Part shown: positions 19,886-28,871 of the stretch, one piece after another | How the letters are laid out: every line of letters begins with the position of its first letter | How positions within the stretch are numbered: position 1 is the first letter of the stretch | DNA from: Candidatus Poribacteria bacterium | Lineage (GTDB): Bacteria; Poribacteria; WGA-4E; GCA-2687025 | Assembly (NCBI GenBank): GCA_026004875.1 | Contig: BPJZ01000012.1 | Location: forward strand, 1 to 64,000 | DNA length: 64,000 bases | Direction: 5' to 3' | Program-made: the position numbers and the translations under genes | Notes under the pieces: generated by a model | The model's database searches: none | Seen by the model: only the letters and a program-made list of their open reading frames with translations | What the model was told of the DNA's origin: nothing

Positions 19886-20227
19886 ATGGTTCCCAATAAC
19901 CCGATGACGATCCGTCCGCTGCCGGTTCGAGAAGGCCAAGGCCGCCTTCAGGAGCTGCCTCGGGAGATCGAGCCTTCCAAGGGTCGAGCTGTGGCCGAGG
20001 AGGGGGGCCGCTCCTTCTTGGAAACACTGGAGGCCTCCATCCAGGAGGTGAACCGACTCCAACAGGAGGCCGATCGGGCCATCCAGGACCTGGTGACCGG
20101 GGAGAGCAGCGATGTGGCCCAGACGATGATCGCCGTTCAGAAGGCGAGCCTTTCCTTCCAGTTGATGACTCAGGTGCGTAACAAGATCGTCCAGGCGTAC
20201 GAGGAGGTCATGCGGATGCCCGTCTAA
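19886..20227 (+). CDS. fliE: Flagellar hook-basal body protein FliE
   Basis: Small protein that joins the MS ring to the rod. Of 113 residues, the C-terminal 70 are typical: SFLETLEASIQEVNRLQQEA, VAQTMIAVQKASLSFQL, then VRNKIVQAYEEVMRMPV. The ATG at 19886 lies 3 bases after the kinase stop with GGAGGAAGGG upstream, so translation is probably coupled to the kinase. fliF follows after 123 bases. A more diverged FliE-like protein is encoded at 8488. Confidence 0.95.
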   Translation: MVPNNPMTIRPLPVREGQGRLQELPREIEPSKGRAVAEEGGRSFLETLEASIQEVNRLQQEADRAIQDLVTGESSDVAQTMIAVQKASLSFQLMTQVRNKIVQAYEEVMRMPV

Positions 20228-20350
20228 GCCTGCTTTCGCTTGAAGCGACGATTTAGAGGGCCGGATTCTCCCTTTGTTCTGCTCACCGCTCCGCCCGTCG
20301 CCGACGAGGGGAGCGCGGATTGTTAACACTGCAAGGACAGATGCGGAACC

Positions 20351-21947
20351 ATGGGTGCGTTCTTCTCAACACTGGGAACACAGATCCGTCAGCTCTGGCA
20401 AAACTTAGTTCTCTGGCAGCGGATTGCGTTGGTCGCCGTCCTGGCGCTGGTGCCAATTGTGCTCATCTGGCTGACGCTTGCCCTCCAGCCGGAGTATGTG
20501 ACGCTGTACACGAACCTGACGCAGTCGGATCAGCTTTTGATCGATCAGGCGCTCACCGAGGCGGGAATCCGTCACGTGATCGATCCTGCGGACAACTCCC
20601 TGAAGGTCCGTCCTGAGGATGAGGGCAAAGCCCGGCTCCTGTTGGCCCAGGAGGGGCTGCCTCATATGCCGGTGGAGGGGTATCAGATCTTTGACCGGCA
20701 GCGGCTCGGCGCGACCGAGTTTGAGCAGCGGCTGAACTTCAAGCGAGCGCTGGAGGACGAGCTCAAGCGGCGGCTGGAAACGCTCGACGTCGTGCTTCGC
20801 GCTGAAGTGGACTTAGTGATCCCCACTCCGACGGTCTTCACCGAGCGAGAGAAGCCTCCGACGGCTTCGGTGACGATCACCCCCCACGCGCGGCACCCGA
20901 CTGACGCAGGAGCAGATCGACGGGATCGTGCTGATCGTCGCGAACGCCGTTGAGGGACTGACGCCGGAGAACGTCGTCGTCAGCGACAATAACGGCGTCG
21001 TCCTCTCCCGTCGGCGGGATGCGGCAGCTCTGGCCGAGGAGGAGCGGCGCCGACTCCGCGAGCTGGCCGAGCGCACCCGAGAAGAGAAGATTATGGAGAT
21101 CCTCAACCGGGCGTACGGCAACAAGGTGGACGGAACGACGGTCACTTCGGTTGGCTCGGCGCGAGTCACGGCGGAGTTCGATCACGACCAAATTCAGGTG
21201 GAGCGGGTCACCTACGATCCGGAGACGGTCGTTGCTCGGGAGTACATCGTCTCCGAGAGCACCGAGGGGGTGCCCGTCCCGGCGGTTGGGGTTCCTGGGG
21301 TGACCTCGAACATTCTTGGTGTTGGAGCCGTTGCCGGGAGTGGAACCCAGACGCGGGAGGAGAGCATCACCGAATATCAGGCCGGGACGACCCACGAGGT
21401 TCGACAGCAGGCGCCGAAGCTGGTCAGCCTTTCCACCGCGGTGGTCGTCAACTCCCAGGTGCTGAACTCGCCGCCGGGGACTCCTGAGTACATCGCTGAG
21501 CAGAATCAGATCAAGAATCTGATCTACGCCGCGGTTGGTTACGATCCGGCCAATCCGGACGGGGTGATCAAGGAGCCCCGAGTCGAGTTCATCCGGTTTG
21601 CGCCGTTGCCAGAGATTCCCACGGCGCCGACGCGTGCGCCGGTTCCGTGGTATCGGAACCCGCTGGCGATTTTGGCGGCGATTCTAGGCCTTCTGGCACT
21701 GGTTTTGCTCGCACTCCTTCTGAAGCCGCGTCTTGCCCGCGAAGCGGCCGAGGAGGCCGCTGCCCTCAGCGAGGAGGAGCGCCGCGCCTTGGAGGCCGCC
21801 TTGGAGCAACAGCGCGCCTTGGAAGAATCTGCTGAAGCTCGGGCGCGACGGCGACGCCAGGCGCTCATTGACCTGGCCGACGCGAGCCCAGAGGACATCG
21901 AACGGGTGCTTCGCTACTGGGAGGAAGAGTCCACCGAAACGGATTAA
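20351..21947 (+). CDS. fliF: Flagellar MS-ring protein FliF, single frameshift
   Basis: Forms the MS ring in the inner membrane, the base on which rod, switch and export gate assemble. The N-terminal membrane segment (LALVPIVLIWLTLAL), ring-building domains (LYTNLTQSDQLLIDQALTEA, TEFEQRLNFKRALEDELKRR) and C-terminal membrane segment (AILAAILGLLALVLLALLL) followed by the FliG-binding tail are all present. The frame breaks near 20890: reading CC instead of CCC gives LTQEQIDGIVLIVANAVEGL, the expected family motif, and continues to 21947. The corrected length is about 531 residues, normal for FliF. fliG starts 29 bases later. Confidence 0.95.
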
Positions 21948-21976
21948 TCGCTGGGCGGAAATGACGAGGGTGTAGC

Positions 21977-23143
21977 ATGCGAGAAGGACGCGCCGTACAG
22001 ACGGAAGAACAGAACAATGCTGCGGTTCCGGCCCGAACCGAGAGGGAGCAGGGCGCCGATGCGGTTCAACCTCGACGGCCGGCGGGAGCACCCCAGCCCC
22101 AACCGCCCGACGAGGAGGATATCGGCCTTCTGCCTGCCTCGCACGGCCTGACCGGCCTCCAGAAGATGGCGATCCTCTTGGTGGCTCTCGGCCCGGAGCG
22201 GGCGAAGGCGGTTCTCCAGAACTTTGAGGACGACGAGATCGAACGGATCGCCCGCGAGATCGCCAACATGCGCTACATCACCGCCGAGCAGCGCGAAGCG
22301 GTCCTCCGCGAGGCCTACGAGTATATCTTCGGCGAGGAGAGCACCGTTCTGGGCCGACTGATGGCCGGCCGGCGTGTGGCACGGGAGATCCTAGTCGAGG
22401 CGATCGGCGGCGTCCGAGCTCGGAACATTCTGGATCGGCTAGACATCCCCCAGACGGAGCTGTTTCACTTTGTCGGCGATAACGACTTGGAGAACCTGGC
22501 CTACTTCTTGGAGAACCAGCTCCCCCAGATCGCGGCGGTGACTCTGCTTCACCTGCGCCCAGAGCAGGCCCAGCGGGTTTTGGAGCGGCTTCCCTCGAAG
22601 CTCCAAGCCGAGGTGATCGCTCGGATGGTGGAGATTGACAAGGTAGACCGGCGCGTTGTGACGATGCTTCGCGAGACGCTAGAAAAGCAGCTGGAGATCT
22701 CCCGCGAGCTGGTCAACCTGCACGGTCAGGAGGGAGCCACCAGCATCCTCCGCCGAATTAGCGGCGACGCTCAGCAGGAGGTCCTCGAGGCGATCGGCGA
22801 GACGGACGCCGAGCTCCGCCGTCGACTGGAGGAGCAGCTGGTGACCTTCGACGATCTCTCCGAGATCGACGACCGTGAGTTTGCCATGCTGCTGAACCGG
22901 GTGAACTCGGAGGATCGGGAGCTGCTTCCTTTGGCCCTCAAAAGCTGCTCCGAGCGGATGAGGAACAAGATTTACAGCAACCTGACCGCGACGCGACGCG
23001 AAGAGATCGAATACCGACTCGAAACGATGCCCCGACGTCGGCTCTCGGAGGTGGCCCGCGCCCAGCGCCGAATCGTCGAGATCGCCCTCCAGATGGCCGA
23101 TGAGGGCTTGATCGTCTTCGGCGGCACAGAGCCCCTCGTCTAA
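21977..23143 (+). CDS. fliG: Flagellar motor switch protein FliG
   Basis: C-ring protein that binds FliF and generates torque with the stator. The 388 residues begin with a variable 50-residue Pro/Gln-rich extension, then GLQKMAILLVALGPERAKAV (FliF-binding domain), HFVGDNDLENLAYFLENQLP (middle domain) and the C-terminal torque helix region FDDLSEIDDREFAMLLNRVN. FliG usually has about 330-345 residues, so the N-terminal extension is unusual. The ATG at 21977 follows GAGGGTG; an internal start is not excluded. It is the third gene of the fliEFGHJ run. Confidence 0.95.
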   Translation: MREGRAVQTEEQNNAAVPARTEREQGADAVQPRRPAGAPQPQPPDEEDIGLLPASHGLTGLQKMAILLVALGPERAKAVLQNFEDDEIERIAREIANMRYITAEQREAVLREAYEYIFGEESTVLGRLMAGRRVAREILVEAIGGVRARNILDRLDIPQTELFHFVGDNDLENLAYFLENQLPQIAAVTLLHLRPEQAQRVLERLPSKLQAEVIARMVEIDKVDRRVVTMLRETLEKQLEISRELVNLHGQEGATSILRRISGDAQQEVLEAIGETDAELRRRLEEQLVTFDDLSEIDDREFAMLLNRVNSEDRELLPLALKSCSERMRNKIYSNLTATRREEIEYRLETMPRRRLSEVARAQRRIVEIALQMADEGLIVFGGTEPLV

Positions 23144-23164
23144 GCCCAGCGGAGGAGATCACCG

Positions 23165-23899
23165 GTGCGGATACGCCGACGTGAGGAGCTCCAAGGACGA
23201 GCGCACCGGCGATACGTCTTGAAGCCGTTGTTAGGCCAGTCCCGCGCCTCTCCAGAGGTCCCTCGGGAGTCCAAGGGCCCTTCGGCAGCCCAGGAGAGGC
23301 ACGCTGAGGAAAAAGGTGCCCCGGCCAACGCTCCCAGCCCTTCGCCGGCAGAGATCCGTCAGGAAGGTTATCAACAGGGGCTCCGAGAGGGCTACGAGCG
23401 CGGCTTTCAAGAGGGCGTCCAACGGGCCGAAGCTGAACTAACCGCCCAGCTAGAGGAGCACTTCAACTCCCTGCTGAGCGCTCTCAAGGAGGGCGCCGAA
23501 GCGATTGTCCAGGCGCGGGATGAGACCGTCGAGCGGATGGAGGCGTGGATCCCTCGTGCGGCGTTGCTCCTGAGCGAGTACGTCCTCCAGCGGGAGCTTT
23601 CCCAAGACAAGGGGGCGCTCCTGGAGCTGCTCCAACGAGCGCTCCGCGAGCTGCGCCCTACCGGGCCGGTGAAGGTGCACCTGAGCCCGGCGGACTACGA
23701 ACGGCTCGCCGAACAGCCCCCTGAGGTGTGGAATACCGATCATTTGACCTTTGTCCCCGACGAGGCCGTCTCTCCCGGTGGGGCGATCGTCGAGACCGAT
23801 TCGCAGGTGGTGGACGCGCGGCTGGAGTCCCGCCTACTTGAGGCGGCCCGCCATCTCCTCTTCCCCGAGGAGATACAAGAAGAGGAGCCCCGCGCCTAG
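23165..23899 (+). CDS. fliH: Flagellar export ATPase regulator FliH
   Basis: Stator of the export ATPase; it binds FliI and tethers it to the switch. The 244 residues include the low-complexity glycine-spaced repeat region (IRQEGYQQGLREGYERGFQE, GxxxG pattern) typical of FliH and an acidic C-terminal domain (VKVHLSPADYERLAEQPPEV, then GGAIVETDSQVVDARLESRL) shared with V-ATPase subunit E-like proteins. It starts with GTG 23165, 21 bases after fliG, with GGAGGAGA upstream. FliI is encoded separately at 8987. Confidence 0.9.
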   Translation: MRIRRREELQGRAHRRYVLKPLLGQSRASPEVPRESKGPSAAQERHAEEKGAPANAPSPSPAEIRQEGYQQGLREGYERGFQEGVQRAEAELTAQLEEHFNSLLSALKEGAEAIVQARDETVERMEAWIPRAALLLSEYVLQRELSQDKGALLELLQRALRELRPTGPVKVHLSPADYERLAEQPPEVWNTDHLTFVPDEAVSPGGAIVETDSQVVDARLESRLLEAARHLLFPEEIQEEEPRA

Positions 23900-23962
23900 A
23901 CGAGCATGGAGCGGCGTTAATTCATCGGTGAAACCGTCCGATAGACAGAACGAAGCGAAGCG

Positions 23963-24460
23963 ATGCGCGACCGGTTAGTCCAGACGCTGCGGCGGCGGGA
24001 GCGGATGCTCCACATCCGGCAGCTTCAAGAGGATCAGGCACAACAGGCGCTCGCCGTCGTCCTCCGGCAGGAGGAGCAGCTCAAGGAGGAAAAGGCCCGC
24101 GCTCAAGCGATCCAGTTCCAGGCGCAACAACGGATTGCGGAGCGCTTTCGGCGCCCCGGTGAGACGATCGCCAGCGAGGAGCTCCTCCTTCACCGGAACC
24201 AGATCCTCACGGCCCAGCTTCTGGAACAGGAGATCGAAGCGGCGATCCAGGCCCTTCAGCCGGAGATTCAGCGCCGCCGTCAGGAGGTGGTCCGACGGCA
24301 CCAGCTCCGGCGAATGATGGAGGTCCTCACCGAGAAGACCCGGAACCTCCTCCGTCAGGAGGACCAACGGATCGAGCAGGCCGGACTGGACGACCTGGTG
24401 GCGCAACGGTTCGCAGTGGATGCTCTCAGCAGTGAGAACGGTGACGGAAGCACTCCATGA
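23963..24460 (+). CDS. fliJ: Flagellar export chaperone/ATPase stalk FliJ
   Basis: A 165-residue coiled-coil protein, nearly all helix (LHIRQLQEDQAQQALAVVLR, QAQQRIAERFRRPGETIASE, QPEIQRRRQEVVRRHQLRRM). Length, coiled-coil composition and position after fliH support FliJ, the export-apparatus protein that acts like the gamma subunit of F1. Primary sequence identity in FliJ is always low, so position is the main evidence. Its stop overlaps the start of the next gene by 4 bases (ATGA), showing translational coupling to the MotE-like protein. Confidence 0.8.
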   Translation: MRDRLVQTLRRRERMLHIRQLQEDQAQQALAVVLRQEEQLKEEKARAQAIQFQAQQRIAERFRRPGETIASEELLLHRNQILTAQLLEQEIEAAIQALQPEIQRRRQEVVRRHQLRRMMEVLTEKTRNLLRQEDQRIEQAGLDDLVAQRFAVDALSSENGDGSTP

Positions 24461-26931
24461 GACGACTTCTGACCCGAGCAGCCCTTGGGGCGGTCGGCGT
24501 CCTAGTCTTGGCAGGGATCGCCTTTAGCGTTTTAGTCTGGCGTGATTGGCTCCCTCTGAGCTGGGCCGAACGCATCCCCTTTCTCCATGTGGTCACGCTG
24601 GAAGGCGACGTTCGAATGACCGACGGCACCAGCATGCCGCCGGAGCCGGTCACTGTCGAAGTCCGCTCCAGCAGCGGAGACGTTCGAAGCGTCCAGGTAG
24701 ACGCCTCTGAGAACTATCACTACCGGTTTGTGTGGATTGGGCTCTCGCCGCCCTTTGCGAGAGGGGAGACGCTCCGTATCCGAGCAACGATGCCCTGGAA
24801 CGACCTATTTACCGACCTGACGACCGCCGACGACAACACTCAGGAGGTGCTTCTAGCCGACCTTCGACGCCGATTTGCCGGCGACGGCGCGGATGGAGGG
24901 GATCAGCAGGAGGTGTTCCAGGAGCGACGGCTCCAGCTTTGGTCCGGTTCTCCGCCGGAGGACCTAGACGGTTGGAAGCTCGTTCCGCTGGCCGCCCTCA
25001 GGAACGTGCCGGACGTGCAGGTGGACGATGTGGTTCGACTTCTGGTCGTCCTGGAGCCGATGAAGGCGGTCGAGGGTCAGGCTCCGATCACCTTGACGCT
25101 GCCCGCTGCGCCCGACTTTGTGAGCCTGCGCACCACGCCGTTGGGACAGATCGGAACCGAACTGGCCCGTGTGCCGTTCCAGTGGGACAAGCGACAGTTA
25201 AGGGTTCCGCTCCGCTACACGCTCTCTGAGACGGCGAACGTTTCGGTGCACATCTACGACGCGGTGGGTCGGGAGATCCGCTATGAGTTCCTCGGAGTGG
25301 TCTCCACTAGCCGCCCCCGAGCGATGACCTGGGAGTGGGACGGGAGAGACCAGACGGGTCAGTACGCTCCGACCGGTCCTTATACCTTTGTCGCGCGCGC
25401 AAACTCGCTAGGCCTGACGGCGACCCCCAAGGAGTTTGTCGCCGAGATTGACGGTCCTCACGGCCGGCGCGTCCGCTACGGGCGGTTCACCAGTAGCCAC
25501 ACCGTTGGAGATCTCCTTGATGCCTTTGGGCTGATGGTGGATCAGCGGGCTCCAGGGCCGGACGGAGCGCGGTTTGTCCTGCGGGATACGGTCCGGCTGT
25601 ACCCAGCGGTCTCCGCTGGGGAGCCGGAGCGGCGCAGCGAGACCTTTACCGGCGACTCCCCGATCGGCGTTGTGGCCCAGGCGTTGGGTCTGACGCTCGA
25701 TCCGGTGGTGCGGGGCATCGAGACGCGGGGTGAGTACCGACTGGTTGTTCGGGGCGCTCAGCTCCGGGGACGCATCTCGTTGGAATGGCTCCGGACTCAG
25801 ACTCCGGTCGCCTCTCAGGACGCCTTTCTTCAGCTGCAACTCTCTCAGCTCGACGTGCGGGCCCAGGAGGGGCGATACCTTCCCCTTGCGGACTACCTCC
25901 CGATGGAACTGGTTATCGAGCGGCCGCTGACGCCGGCGGAGTCGGAGGATTGGCAGCGGACTCAGCGTACCGTCGTTCGACTGGAGCTGACGGGAGCGGA
26001 GCGGGTCGCCGAGCTGTTGGCCGCGCTTAACGAGCTTCCGAACGTCTCCGCCGCGATCCGTGGCGGTCAGGAGATGATCTATCAGTACGACGCTCGTCTC
26101 TCCGCGCCCAACGGGGCTAAGTTCACCGTTTACCGAGTCTCTGCAGGGCCGGCCAACCGGATCGTTGCGAACATCCGGGCGGCGGGCGTGCTGGTAGAGG
26201 CCCAGCTGGACAACGTCCCGACCCCCATCCCTGGAGACGGCAGCGTGGCGGTGCCCATCCGCGCCACCGTGATCGGCGCTGAGGGCCGGCCGCTCGATCA
26301 GGACACCGTCACTGCGTCCGCTTCGGAGGGAGAGATCGCCAACCGGGGCTACCTCCGCCGGACGGGCAGCCGGTACGAGGGACAGTTCCTCGTCCCGGAG
26401 ACGGAGACCGACACGACGGTGCGGATCGAGGTCTCCTCCAAGACGCTTCAAACGCTCCACGACGCCGAGTCTGCTGACGGTCGCGTTGTGTTTTACAAGG
26501 ACGTCCTCCAGTTGGACGTAGTCGGGGTGCCGAAGCCCCTGGTCGAGGTTCCTGTGACGCCGACCGCTCTCGGGGCCGAGCCCACCGCCCCCGAAGCCGC
26601 TCCAACGACCCCTGAAGCTTCGGAGGCCGCGCCGGTTGCTGAGGCGCCTTCTCCGATCAGCCCGGAGGAGGAACAGGCCCAACTCCGAAAGATCGCCCGG
26701 GTCTACGCCAAGATGACCCCTCAGGTCGCTGCCGACCTGCTCCTTTCACTTCCGCCCAGTCAAGCGCGTAATATCTTATTAGGGATGTCCGATCGCGACG
26801 CTGCCAAGATCATTGACGCCCTCCTCTCGGAGGACAACGTCGCCGACCCGACGGAGCGGGAGGCGCGGCGTCAACAGCTGGTTAAGATTTTCACCGGAAA
26901 CGGAAGGCCGCCTGCTGCTTCGACTCAGTAA
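24457..26931 (+). CDS. Very large MotE-like (MgtE_N domain) protein with Ig-like periplasmic region
   Basis: 824 residues. A membrane anchor or signal (residues about 8-28, VGVLVLAGIAFSVLVW) precedes a long exported region. At about 246-330 is an Ig-like unit of FlgD type (ANVSVHIYDAVGREIRYEFL, then WEWDGRDQTGQYAPTGPYTF). At about 600-660 is another Ig-like stretch (ATVIGAEGRPLDQDTVTA). A Pro/Ala/Glu linker (about 690-730) leads to a C-terminal MgtE_N/MotE domain (about 745-800, VYAKMTPQVAADLLLSLPPS, then LLGMSDRDAAKIIDAL). Usual MotE/YlxF proteins have roughly 150-250 residues and follow fliJ, exactly this position. It precedes motA-motB, so a role as periplasmic stator chaperone or motor scaffold is inferred. 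The middle region is unrecognised. Confidence 0.75.
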   Translation: MRRLLTRAALGAVGVLVLAGIAFSVLVWRDWLPLSWAERIPFLHVVTLEGDVRMTDGTSMPPEPVTVEVRSSSGDVRSVQVDASENYHYRFVWIGLSPPFARGETLRIRATMPWNDLFTDLTTADDNTQEVLLADLRRRFAGDGADGGDQQEVFQERRLQLWSGSPPEDLDGWKLVPLAALRNVPDVQVDDVVRLLVVLEPMKAVEGQAPITLTLPAAPDFVSLRTTPLGQIGTELARVPFQWDKRQLRVPLRYTLSETANVSVHIYDAVGREIRYEFLGVVSTSRPRAMTWEWDGRDQTGQYAPTGPYTFVARANSLGLTATPKEFVAEIDGPHGRRVRYGRFTSSHTVGDLLDAFGLMVDQRAPGPDGARFVLRDTVRLYPAVSAGEPERRSETFTGDSPIGVVAQALGLTLDPVVRGIETRGEYRLVVRGAQLRGRISLEWLRTQTPVASQDAFLQLQLSQLDVRAQEGRYLPLADYLPMELVIERPLTPAESEDWQRTQRTVVRLELTGAERVAELLAALNELPNVSAAIRGGQEMIYQYDARLSAPNGAKFTVYRVSAGPANRIVANIRAAGVLVEAQLDNVPTPIPGDGSVAVPIRATVIGAEGRPLDQDTVTASASEGEIANRGYLRRTGSRYEGQFLVPETETDTTVRIEVSSKTLQTLHDAESADGRVVFYKDVLQLDVVGVPKPLVEVPVTPTALGAEPTAPEAAPTTPEASEAAPVAEAPSPISPEEEQAQLRKIARVYAKMTPQVAADLLLSLPPSQARNILLGMSDRDAAKIIDALLSEDNVADPTEREARRQQLVKIFTGNGRPPAASTQ

Positions 26932-26951
26932 CCACCGGTAAGGAGGTTCCC

Positions 26952-27770
26952 ATGGATATCGCTACGATGATCGGAATCGTGTTAGGAGTCGGCGCGATTC
27001 TCTACGGAATTACCGGCGCGGGGGTTCCGATCACCGCGTTTATTGATCCGCCCTCTCTGCTGATCGTCTTCGGAGGGGTGATCGCGGCGCTGTTGATCAA
27101 CTACCCGCTCAAGGACATCCTCCAGGTCATTCGGGTGATTCCGCTGACCTTCAAGTCCAAGGAGTTCGATCCGATTCCTGTGGTCAACCAGCTGATCGAG
27201 ATGGCCGATCAGGGGGTTCGAAAGGGTCCCGCGGCGCTAGAAGCGATGGCTCAGGAGCTCCCCGATCCGTTTATTCAGCGGGGCGTGGAGCTGGTCGCCG
27301 CCTCCGTTCCGGACGATCAGATCCGCTACGCGCTGGAGACGGAGATGGAGTTCACGGCGATGCGGCACGAGCAGGGAGAGCGGGTGATGACCGCCTTTGC
27401 GAGCTACTCCCCTGCCTTTGGAATGATCGGAACCCTGATCGGTCTGGTGGCGATGCTTCGGAACTTGGGCGCCGGTGGCGGCAACGCTGTCGAGGGTATC
27501 TCCAAGGGGATGGCCGTGGCGTTGATCACGACCTTCTACGGCGCGTTGATGCAGAACCTACTGGGGTTGCCGCTCTCCGGAAAGCTCCGGGTGACCCATG
27601 AGAACGAAGAGGCCTACAAGCGGCTGGTCATCGAAGGGGTGCTGATGGTCTCCCAGGCGATTCGGGAGAGCTTGCCGCCGAAGACGTTGGCCTCCCGACT
27701 GGGGCTGTATCTGCCCCCGGCCCGCCGGAGCGAGCTGGCTGCCGCCGGAGGCCCCTCAGAGGCTGCCTAA
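26952..27770 (+). CDS. motA: Flagellar stator protein MotA
   Basis: Inner-membrane stator subunit that, with MotB, uses the ion gradient to push on FliG. The 272 residues have four membrane segments, the MotA/TolQ signature (SYSPAFGMIGTLIGLVAMLR) and GMAVALITTFYGALMQNLLG. The cytosolic loop holds the Arg/Glu-rich part that touches FliG (e.g. EMEFTAMRHEQGERVMTAFA). GGTAAGGAGG precedes the ATG at 26952. It lies 20 bases after the MotE-like gene and is followed by motB, the normal pairing. Confidence 0.95.
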   Translation: MDIATMIGIVLGVGAILYGITGAGVPITAFIDPPSLLIVFGGVIAALLINYPLKDILQVIRVIPLTFKSKEFDPIPVVNQLIEMADQGVRKGPAALEAMAQELPDPFIQRGVELVAASVPDDQIRYALETEMEFTAMRHEQGERVMTAFASYSPAFGMIGTLIGLVAMLRNLGAGGGNAVEGISKGMAVALITTFYGALMQNLLGLPLSGKLRVTHENEEAYKRLVIEGVLMVSQAIRESLPPKTLASRLGLYLPPARRSELAAAGGPSEAA

Positions 27771-27801
27771 TTGCGCGAACGTCCCACCAGGAGGCCGTCC
27801 G

Positions 27802-28682
27802 ATGGCTCGTCAGAAGAAACAAAGGCCTCCCGGCCCCAAGCCGGGCGAACTTCCGGTCACCTATTCCGATATGGTCACGCTGCTGCTGACCTTCTTCGTC
27901 TTTTTGATGTCGATGGCGGAGTTTGACGTCCAGCGGCTCAAGGACTTCCTCCAGGCGATGGGTGGCGCCTTCGGCATTCAGGGGGCCTCCGGCGCCGGGG
28001 TGCTCCATGGGGGAGCCGCCCTGACTTCGGAGACCAGCAATCTGAACGCCGGCTCCGAGCCGTTCAACCCCCAGATGAACTCCACCGATACGTTTCGATC
28101 CGGCGCCGATACGCCGGGGGAAGGCTCGCCCAATCGGACCCATCTGACCAAGTCGGTGCGGCGGGAGACCAAGCAGATCGAGGTTTCCGAAGAGTCGCGG
28201 CAGCAGTTTGAACGGGCCGCGCTCCAATTGGCCAACGTCCCCGGCCTGGAGGCCGAGATGACAAACCAAGGCCTCAAGATCACCCTTGAGGAACAGTTCA
28301 CCCGCTTCGAGTCGGGGAGCGCCGACCTGCCGCCGGAGGCGATCCCGCGATTGCGTCAGGTGATCCAGCAGTTGAAACCGGTGCTGGATCAGGGTTATGA
28401 GATCGTCATTAGCGGCCACACGGACAACGTGCCCCCTGGGACCACGGACCCGGGCGCGGTTTCGGGACAACCGGGGGACTGTCCACCGAACGGGCGAACA
28501 ACGTCGCACGCATCTTCGAATCGATGGGCGTTCCGCCGGCTCAGATCTCCGCGACCGGCTATGGACCCTATCGCCCGATCGCGGACAACTCGACCGAAGA
28601 GGGTCGGGCTCAGAATCGGCGGATCGAAATCTTGATCAAATATAAAGAGTTCTCCCAGTTTGATTATCAGGTCGCCCAGTGA
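27802..28682 (+). CDS. motB: Flagellar stator protein MotB, single frameshift
   Basis: Peptidoglycan-anchored stator subunit. The N-terminus holds the single membrane segment with the essential ion-binding Asp (PVTYSDMVTLLLTFFVFLMS). A linker of about 130 residues precedes the OmpA-like domain (RFESGSADLPPEAIPRLRQV, EIVISGHTDNVP). The frame breaks between 28440 and 28480; the other frame continues GLSTERANNVARIFESMGVP, then GYGPYRPIADN and GRAQNRRIEILI, ending at TGA 28680-28682, as expected for OmpA-like domains. The corrected length is about 293 residues. AGGAGG precedes the ATG. This is the last gene before a new promoter at 28781. Confidence 0.93.
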
Positions 28683-28780
28683 CTTCCGGAAGGGGCACGA
28701 CGGGCTGCTGATCGGGCGTGGGGCCGCGTGAGGGTCTTTTGACCGCCGGTCAGCGGAAAGGTGCTTCTTGTCGGTGTCGG

Positions 28781-28808
28781 TTGACTCCCTCCCAGGGCGT
28801 GGTATACT
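28781..28808 (+). promoter_or_regulatory. Strong sigma-70 promoter for fliMNOPQ
   Basis: TTGACT (28781-28786), 16-base spacer, TATACT (28803-28808). It lies in the 189-base gap between motB and fliM and would start transcription near 28815, about 57 bases before fliM. Confidence 0.75.
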
Positions 28809-28871
28809 CTGCGTTGCAGTAGGGTCTGCCGTCCTTGTCTGCTTGACGCAATCGCGGGGGAATTGGGACCG

